Both the position numbers and the translations under genes were made by a program. From Fredinandcohnia aciditolerans (GTDB lineage: Bacteria > Bacillota > Bacilli > Bacillales > Bacillaceae_L), in NCBI GenBank assembly GCA_003640645.1, contig QGHH01000008.1:62001-126000 (forward strand): a stretch of DNA of 64,000 nucleotides, written 5' to 3'. Below the pieces are notes generated by a model. It was given only the letters and a program-made list of their open reading frames with translations, was not told the origin of the DNA and did not search any database. Below, piece after piece: positions 59,498-64,000 of this stretch (within the stretch, counting starts at the first letter, position 1; the number at the start of each line of letters is the position of its first letter).

Positions 59498-61248
59498 GCT
59501 GTCACCCCACTTTCTGTTAGTTCTACCTGTTGTCGGTCAAATTGTTCTTTGTACCAACCGTTCATGGCTAATAGATGTAAGTGTGTTCCCTCTTCAATTA
59601 TTCGACCATCCTCTAACACAACTATCCAATCCGCATGCTCTACGGCAGATAATCTATGAGTCGTAATAATAGTTGTTTTTCCTGCACGCTCTTTTCGAAT
59701 ATTTTCAATGATTTTAGTTTCTGTTTTCGCATCAACTGCTGATAATGAATCGTCTAAAATAAGAATTCCCGGATTGATTAATAAAGCACGTGCTATTGAG
59801 ATTCTTTGCTTTTGCCCACCTGATAACGCTACCCCTTTTTCACCTACAAGAGTCTGTAAACCGTCGGGAAGCATTGTTAAATCTTTGGTAAAGTATGCAA
59901 GTTCGATGGCCTTTTTTAGCTCATCATCTGTTGCTTCCTTATTGCCAAATAGGATATTCTCACGAACTGATCGAGAAAATAAAATATGGTCCTGTGGTAC
60001 ATAACCAACCCAACCGTGAAGTGTCTCAATAGGAATGCGGTCAATTGGTGTCCCGGAAATCATAAGTTCTCCTTTACCAACAGGATACTCACGAAGCAAC
60101 TGCTTTACAAGTGTTGTCTTCCCGCTTCCTGTTTTACCTACAACTCCTAAAGTGCCCCCCTTATTTATAGTAAGAGTAACATCTTCAAGGTTTTTCACTG
60201 TTGATGAAGGATATTGGAATGTCACTTGATGAAATTCGATTTGTTCAGGCAACTCGATTTTTATTGTATTTTTGTGATTTGTAACATCTGGCTGATAGGC
60301 TAGTGTTTCATTCACACGGTCGAGTGATGCATTTCCCCGCTGCATGATGTTGATGAGTTCACCGATTGCTAACATCGGCCAAATCATCATTCCAAGATAT
60401 ACGTTGAAAGAAACAAGTTCCCCAAGAGTAATTACATTATGAAATACGAGATTGGCCCCATATCCAAGGCCAATTAAATAACTTAATCCCACTAAAATCT
60501 TCATTGTTGGATCAAACAAGGCATCAATTTTCGCTACCTTTATATTTTTTCGAAAAACATCTTCAGTCAAATGACTAAAGCGTTGTTCATCCGCTTTTTC
60601 TTGAACATACGCACGAATTACACGAATTCCAGCAATCGATTCGAGTACTTGGTCATTCAAGGTTCCAAACGAGTCCTGAGCTTCCATAAACCGTTGATGA
60701 ATTTTCTTTCCGTAAATATTCATAATGATCGCCATAATCGGGAGTGGAATCAGTGCAGCAAATGTTAGCTTCCAGCTTATTAAAAATCCCATCGTAAGAA
60801 GAATTGTCAGCATAAAAATACTGGAATCCACTAAAGTTAATATCCCAAACCCGGCTGTTTGAGAAACAGATTTTAAGTCATTTGTCGCACGAGCCATCAA
60901 ATCACCAGTTCGATTTTTCTCATAAAAACTAGGCTTCATGATTAGCAGATGCCTCATAAATCGCCCTCTTAAGATTCTCTCTACGAGATAGGCACCGCCA
61001 AATAATTGATACATCCAAATATAAGTGATTCCGTAAATAACAAGAGCTAAAGCTACTAAAAATAATAGATATTGGACTATTTTTTCAGAGGTTAGTGTTC
61101 CAATATAAATTTCATCAATCGCTAGACCTATTATCTTAGGAGGTATAATTTCTAAAATACCTACAATTGTTAGCAATATAATAGCAACGGTGTATCTTTT
61201 CCAATATTGTTTAAAAAACCATCTTAATTTTCCTAGAACTGAAAACAT
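59494..61248 (-). CDS. bmrC: heterodimeric multidrug ABC exporter subunit BmrC (YheI)
   Basis: A 584-residue exporter half with six membrane helices. ATPase motifs: Walker A GKTGSGKTT, signature LSGGQKQRIS, and Walker B LILDDSLSAVD, in which the catalytic Glu is Asp, the hallmark of the degenerate site in BmrCD-type heterodimers. B. subtilis BmrCD exports several drugs and is induced by ribosome-targeting antibiotics through an upstream leader peptide. The same kind of leader is present here (61279-61583). Confidence 0.95.
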   Translation of the reverse strand: MFSVLGKLRWFFKQYWKRYTVAIILLTIVGILEIIPPKIIGLAIDEIYIGTLTSEKIVQYLLFLVALALVIYGITYIWMYQLFGGAYLVERILRGRFMRHLLIMKPSFYEKNRTGDLMARATNDLKSVSQTAGFGILTLVDSSIFMLTILLTMGFLISWKLTFAALIPLPIMAIIMNIYGKKIHQRFMEAQDSFGTLNDQVLESIAGIRVIRAYVQEKADEQRFSHLTEDVFRKNIKVAKIDALFDPTMKILVGLSYLIGLGYGANLVFHNVITLGELVSFNVYLGMMIWPMLAIGELINIMQRGNASLDRVNETLAYQPDVTNHKNTIKIELPEQIEFHQVTFQYPSSTVKNLEDVTLTINKGGTLGVVGKTGSGKTTLVKQLLREYPVGKGELMISGTPIDRIPIETLHGWVGYVPQDHILFSRSVRENILFGNKEATDDELKKAIELAYFTKDLTMLPDGLQTLVGEKGVALSGGQKQRISIARALLINPGILILDDSLSAVDAKTETKIIENIRKERAGKTTIITTHRLSAVEHADWIVVLEDGRIIEEGTHLHLLAMNGWYKEQFDRQQVELTESGVTA

Positions 61249-61278
61249 TGGTATCCTCTCCCTTCACATTCCACTGTT

Positions 61279-61329
61279 CTAACCGCTTTCTGGATCTCCG
61301 ACATATTTCAATGCAATAATCACATTCAT
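61279..61329 (-). CDS. short ORF (16 aa) just before bmrC
   Basis: From ATG 61327-61329 to TAG 61279-61281, 16 codons (MNVIIALKYVGDPESG). GGGAGGAAG lies before it with an eight-base spacer to the core, a stronger RBS than bmrC's own. It begins after the attenuator terminator and ends about 30 bases before bmrC, so it may help translation of bmrC or be a second leader. Whether a peptide is made is not known. Confidence 0.55.
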   Translation of the reverse strand: MNVIIALKYVGDPESG

Positions 61330-61393
61330 TTCAACTTCCTCCCTTAGTATTTTTATAGTAAACGACCTTGAGGTTGTTGTACCCAAAAAGACG

Positions 61394-61430
61394 CAAAAAG
61401 GGCATACCGGCGCAAGCGCGATATGCCCTA
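61394..61430 (-). terminator. attenuator terminator in the bmrC leader
   Basis: GGGCATA (61400-61406) and TATGCCC (61422-61428) pair, closing a GC-rich loop, and two T runs follow on the minus strand. It lies between the leader peptide and bmrC, so it must be bypassed for bmrCD expression. Confidence 0.85.
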
Positions 61431-61511
61431 AAAAGCACATAAAAACACACGTCCGCAGAGCGTGACCTGTGTATCCTTTGTGTAGATGTTAATTTTGATA
61501 GTCGTGGACTA

Positions 61512-61583
61512 TCAATCCATATTTACAATAGGAAGGGTCACGAATTGTATAAAGTTAATTGGAAAAATCTTTAGCTTTTTCAT
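61512..61583 (-). CDS. BmrB-like regulatory leader peptide (23 aa)
   Basis: From ATG 61583 to TGA 61512, 23 residues beginning MKKLKIFPINF and ending PIVNMD. GGGAGGG seven bases upstream is a strong RBS. It lies behind the bmr promoter and ahead of the attenuator. CGTGACC in its codons (61542-61536) is complementary to GGTCACG of a downstream hairpin (61467-61461), so a stalled ribosome could change the fold. B. subtilis bmrB does this with a longer peptide; this one is clearly shorter. Confidence 0.75.
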   Translation of the reverse strand: MKKLKIFPINFIQFVTLPIVNMD

Positions 61584-61628
61584 TTCGTTACCCTCCCTTC
61601 CATTTTGTAGTAATCTTAATACTTTGTT

Positions 61629-61658
61629 AGATTACCATCATGGACATGTTATTGTCAA
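61629..61658 (-). promoter_or_regulatory. SigA promoter of the bmr leader operon
   Basis: On the minus strand TTGACA (61658-61653) and TAATCT (61634-61629) are 18 bases apart, and TGG before the -10 gives an extended TGN element. The transcript would start near 61622, about 370 bases before bmrC. Confidence 0.7.
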
Positions 61659-61692
61659 TCACTAGTTTTTCGACAAGTTCCTCAATTTCAAA

Positions 61693-62712
61693 TTATCCCA
61701 AATATCGATGGTAAAGGCTTTTAGCCTCTAATAAATCCTTTGTTCCATGAATGAGAACACGTCCATCTTTGAAAATGACCATTCGGTTTTGTCCTTTCTG
61801 AAATGATAGTAAGTATGGGTTTCTTTCGACCTTGCCTCCTTGGGCGGATAAAAGCTCGGCAAGAGAATCTAAATCTCTTTCGATTTTTTCACTAGGTCGT
61901 ATTTGAACAGAATCTCGTCCACATAAAACAGCTGACTTTGTTTGATTTTCATAGGATAAAAAAGGATAGGTTGGATTTGTTCCACAGGAAAGACAGCTTT
62001 CCTTTTTCACACGATCAACCTTAATCGCGGTATGTTGATTTTTCCATAAATCAAATGAAACTAATTTACTGCGTAATGCATCGTAATCCTCAACCAATAT
62101 TTTTAATGCTTCGGTTACCTGATAGGCTACCACCATCTGTACAGCTGGGCTAATAATTCCCACCGTATCACATGTTAGTCCACCCATCGGTACGGTTTCT
62201 AAGAGGCAATGCAGACATGGTGTTTGACCAGGAAGAATAGCATAGCTAATTCCATAGCTCCCAACGCATGCCCCGTAAATCCAAGGAATCTTATACTTTT
62301 GTGAAGCATCATTTAAGAGCATTCTTATGTCAAAATTATCGGTAGCATCAATTATTAAATCAACATGATCAATGATATTTTCAATCTCTTGAATGGAAAC
62401 ATCCATGACATGAGCCCGGATATCGACTTCTGAATTTATTTTTTCTAAGCGTTGTTTTGCTGCAACAGCTTTTGGTAAACGATTGGCTGCATCTTCTTCA
62501 CTATATAATTGCTGTCTTTGTAAATTTGTCCATTCTACATAATCACGGTCTACAATTGTTAACTTTCCAATTCCAGCTCGCACCAGTCCCTCAGCACTGC
62601 CCGTACCTAGTGCACCAGCACCTACAATTAACACATGCTTACTTCTAATCTTCTTTTGTCCTTCCAATCCAATTGGAGTAAATAACTCTTGGCGAGAATA
62701 GCGTTCAGTCAC
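61693..62712 (-). CDS. ThiF/MoeB family E1-like adenylyltransferase
   Basis: A 339-residue E1-like enzyme: ATP-binding GAGALGTGSAEGLVRAG (32-48), the VDRDYVEWTNLQRQ motif, IDATDNF and zinc cysteine pairs CLHC and CLSC. It adenylates the C-terminal Gly-Gly of a small sulfur carrier, either ThiS (thiamine) or MoaD (molybdopterin). No partner gene is adjacent on this side, so the pathway is not settled; the nearby ECF transporter may favour thiamine. GTG 62712 is used with AAGGAAGG 11 bases upstream. Confidence 0.88.
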   Translation of the reverse strand: MTERYSRQELFTPIGLEGQKKIRSKHVLIVGAGALGTGSAEGLVRAGIGKLTIVDRDYVEWTNLQRQQLYSEEDAANRLPKAVAAKQRLEKINSEVDIRAHVMDVSIQEIENIIDHVDLIIDATDNFDIRMLLNDASQKYKIPWIYGACVGSYGISYAILPGQTPCLHCLLETVPMGGLTCDTVGIISPAVQMVVAYQVTEALKILVEDYDALRSKLVSFDLWKNQHTAIKVDRVKKESCLSCGTNPTYPFLSYENQTKSAVLCGRDSVQIRPSEKIERDLDSLAELLSAQGGKVERNPYLLSFQKGQNRMVIFKDGRVLIHGTKDLLEAKSLYHRYLG

Positions 62713-62817
62713 CCCACATCAATCCTTCCTTCAAACTCCTAAATCCCAAAATATCTTATTCCTTAGCTTGAAATTATCGTAACACATCTAGTTCCTTTCC
62801 ATGAAATAACCAGACTC

Positions 62818-63588
62818 CTAAAGTAAAAATAATGGATTGGAAAGATAATAACCAAGACTTACCATAATCACGAAATATAGAATAAAAACCAAATCATACT
62901 TTGAAAGAGTCAGTTCATAATAGAATGTACGATTATTTTGATTCGAAAAGCGCTTTGCCTCCATAGCAACTGCAATCCGATGTGCTCGTCTAATACTTTG
63001 TGATAATAACGGAATCGAATATGCTTTTAGTTTAATAAAGATAGAGCGAATCCCTTTTTGGTGTTCAATCCCACGAACGCGCAATGCATTTTGAATCGTT
63101 TGGAACTCTTCTATCATAATGGGAATTAACCGTAATCCAGCCATAAAGCTATATGCATATTTAGGTGGCAATTTTAGCTGCTGCATCAACGAATAAAAAA
63201 GAAAAACAGGCCGCGTCGTTAAAGCAAACGTTAAGCCTAGACCCGCAAATATAATTCCTCTAAAACCAACAACTAACCCTTTATAGATGCTTTCCTCGGA
63301 GATTGTTATAAGTCCCCACTTAAATAGTACCGTCTCTCCTTTACCAAATAGAATCATAGATGATGAGGTTGAGAGAAAAATAAGCAAGAATGGCAATGTA
63401 AATAGAATGATTCGTTTAAATGAATGTCCAGTGAATCCAAAAAATAAGATAAACACGACCACTGAAATATGAATAAGAAGCTGAAGAGTATCAATGAATA
63501 ATACTGCAATACATAAACTGATTAGTACGAATAGCTTTATACTTGGATTTATTCGATGTAGCCATGTATCTTTACTTAAAAGTTCCAT
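62818..63588 (-). CDS. ECF transporter transmembrane subunit EcfT/CbiQ (YkoC-like)
   Basis: A 256-residue membrane protein with five or six helices and the two cytoplasmic coupling motifs of EcfT, ALRVRGI (about 162-168) and AMEAKRF (about 215-221). It joins an S component to the ATPases of an energy-coupling factor vitamin importer. The arrangement with a two-domain-like ATPase just upstream resembles ykoEDC, the thiamine-precursor importer, but the S component is outside the window. Confidence 0.88.
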   Translation of the reverse strand: MELLSKDTWLHRINPSIKLFVLISLCIAVLFIDTLQLLIHISVVVFILFFGFTGHSFKRIILFTLPFLLIFLSTSSSMILFGKGETVLFKWGLITISEESIYKGLVVGFRGIIFAGLGLTFALTTRPVFLFYSLMQQLKLPPKYAYSFMAGLRLIPIMIEEFQTIQNALRVRGIEHQKGIRSIFIKLKAYSIPLLSQSIRRAHRIAVAMEAKRFSNQNNRTFYYELTLSKYDLVFILYFVIMVSLGYYLSNPLFLL

Positions 63589-63608
63589 GAGTAATTTCCT
63601 TTCCCTGT

Positions 63609-64000
63609 TTACACTTTCAAGAGGCTAAGATTTACTTTCACCTGATTCAACAATTGATCTTTTACTAATCTCCCATTCTCAATAGTCCAACTTCTTGTCG
63701 CAAAAAACTCTTCAATTTTTTCATCGTGAGTAACCATAATGATTGTCTTGTTCTTTTGTCTATACTTTTCTAGTAAAATAAGAAGGGCAAACGTATTTTT
63801 TGAGTCAAGTCCAAATGTAGGCTCATCTAGTAAAAGTATTTGCTGATCTCTTACAATAGAAGCTGCTACACTTAATCTTCTTTTTTGTCCCATAGATAAT
63901 TGGTAAGGATGTTTGTTTTGATGTTCTATGAGGTGAAAGATTCGTAGTAGTTCCTCTACGGTCTCAGATATTTCTAGTTCACTTCGTTTATCAATCCTTA
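63609..64000 (-). CDS. ECF transporter ATP-binding protein, 5' part outside window (YkoD-like)
   Basis: The minus frame is open from the right window edge to the stop at 63609 (130 codons seen). The fragment carries the signature LSMGQKRRLS and Walker B ILLLDEPTFGLD, followed by the H-loop VTHD. It is the C-terminal half of an ATPase domain, 20 bases from the EcfT gene. If the gene is YkoD-like it should contain a second, N-terminal ATPase domain beyond the window. Confidence 0.88.
   Translation of the reverse strand, partial: RIDKRSELEISETVEELLRIFHLIEHQNKHPYQLSMGQKRRLSVAASIVRDQQILLLDEPTFGLDSKNTFALLILLEKYRQKNKTIIMVTHDEKIEEFFATRSWTIENGRLVKDQLLNQVKVNLSLLKV

Overview
The window is low-GC chromosomal DNA from an endospore-forming member of the Bacillaceae. 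The evidence is an alpha/beta-type SASP gene, spore-associated yhaL, yhaX, yheC and yheD homologues, a YjcZ-type micro-protein, G-rich Shine-Dalgarno sites, many intrinsic terminators, and gene order closely matching the B. subtilis ecs-hit-serC-trpP-prsA-hpr-yhaM/N/O-yhaP/Q-hemZ-yhaX-yheA/B/C/D/E-sspB-yheH/I region. The species cannot be named from this. It does not look like B. subtilis itself: msmX and a PucR-type regulator sit inside the yhe block, there are four yheC/D-like genes instead of two, and the intergenic repeats are different.

Layout. (1) 1-10.4 kb, minus strand: a pectin/oligogalacturonide locus with two near-duplicate solute-binding lipoproteins, an MFS permease, two LplB/LplC-type ABC permeases, an alpha/alpha-toroid protein, a cytoplasmic GH28 polygalacturonase and an alpha/beta hydrolase cut by the window edge. 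The ABC system has no ATPase gene of its own; msmX at 52.4 kb encodes the shared sugar-importer ATPase that probably powers it. (2) 10.5-16.6 kb: acyl-CoA dehydrogenase-like protein, DUF2680 secreted protein, TerC, DUF2157/GDYXXLXY membrane protein and an M20 amidohydrolase. (3) 16.6-28 kb: ecsABC, hit, serC, trpP, yhaL, prsA, yhaJ-like, yhaI, scoC, yhaH and a secreted protein of unknown function. The ecsA-hit gap holds an unexplained tandemly repeated element ending in a strong terminator. (4) 28-36 kb: yhaO-yhaN-yhaM nuclease operon and yhaQ-yhaP ABC transporter. (5) 36-40.4 kb: fatty-acid genes (yhaR, acyl-CoA synthetase, acyl-CoA dehydrogenase), with about nine 53-bp tandem repeats between yhaR and the synthetase. 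(6) 40.6-45 kb: hemZ, yhaX, yheA, yheB. (7) 45.4-50.8 kb: four consecutive ATP-grasp YheC/YheD-type genes and yheE, preceded by a SigK-like promoter. (8) 51-57.2 kb: PucR regulator, msmX, small genes, a SigG-driven SASP gene with a structured leader, a CorC-family protein, and a truncated globin behind a well-placed Fnr box. (9) 57.3-61.7 kb: the BmrCD-type multidrug exporter behind a leader peptide and attenuator. (10) 61.7-64 kb: ThiF/MoeB-like E1 enzyme and part of an ECF transporter.

Several regulatory sites can be read directly: six NAG triplets at exact 5-nt spacing over the trpP ribosome-binding site (TRAP-type control), an Fnr palindrome at class II spacing before the globin gene, cre-like sites before an lplA-like gene, the acyl-CoA operon and msmX, a SigG promoter before the SASP gene, and a translation-coupled attenuator before bmrC. 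A family of dispersed intergenic repeats, some carrying a hairpin with an invariant CACGTCCTGT loop, occurs at least six times. The least explained elements are the ecsA-hit repeats, the cloverleaf-like SASP leader and the expanded ATP-grasp cluster.
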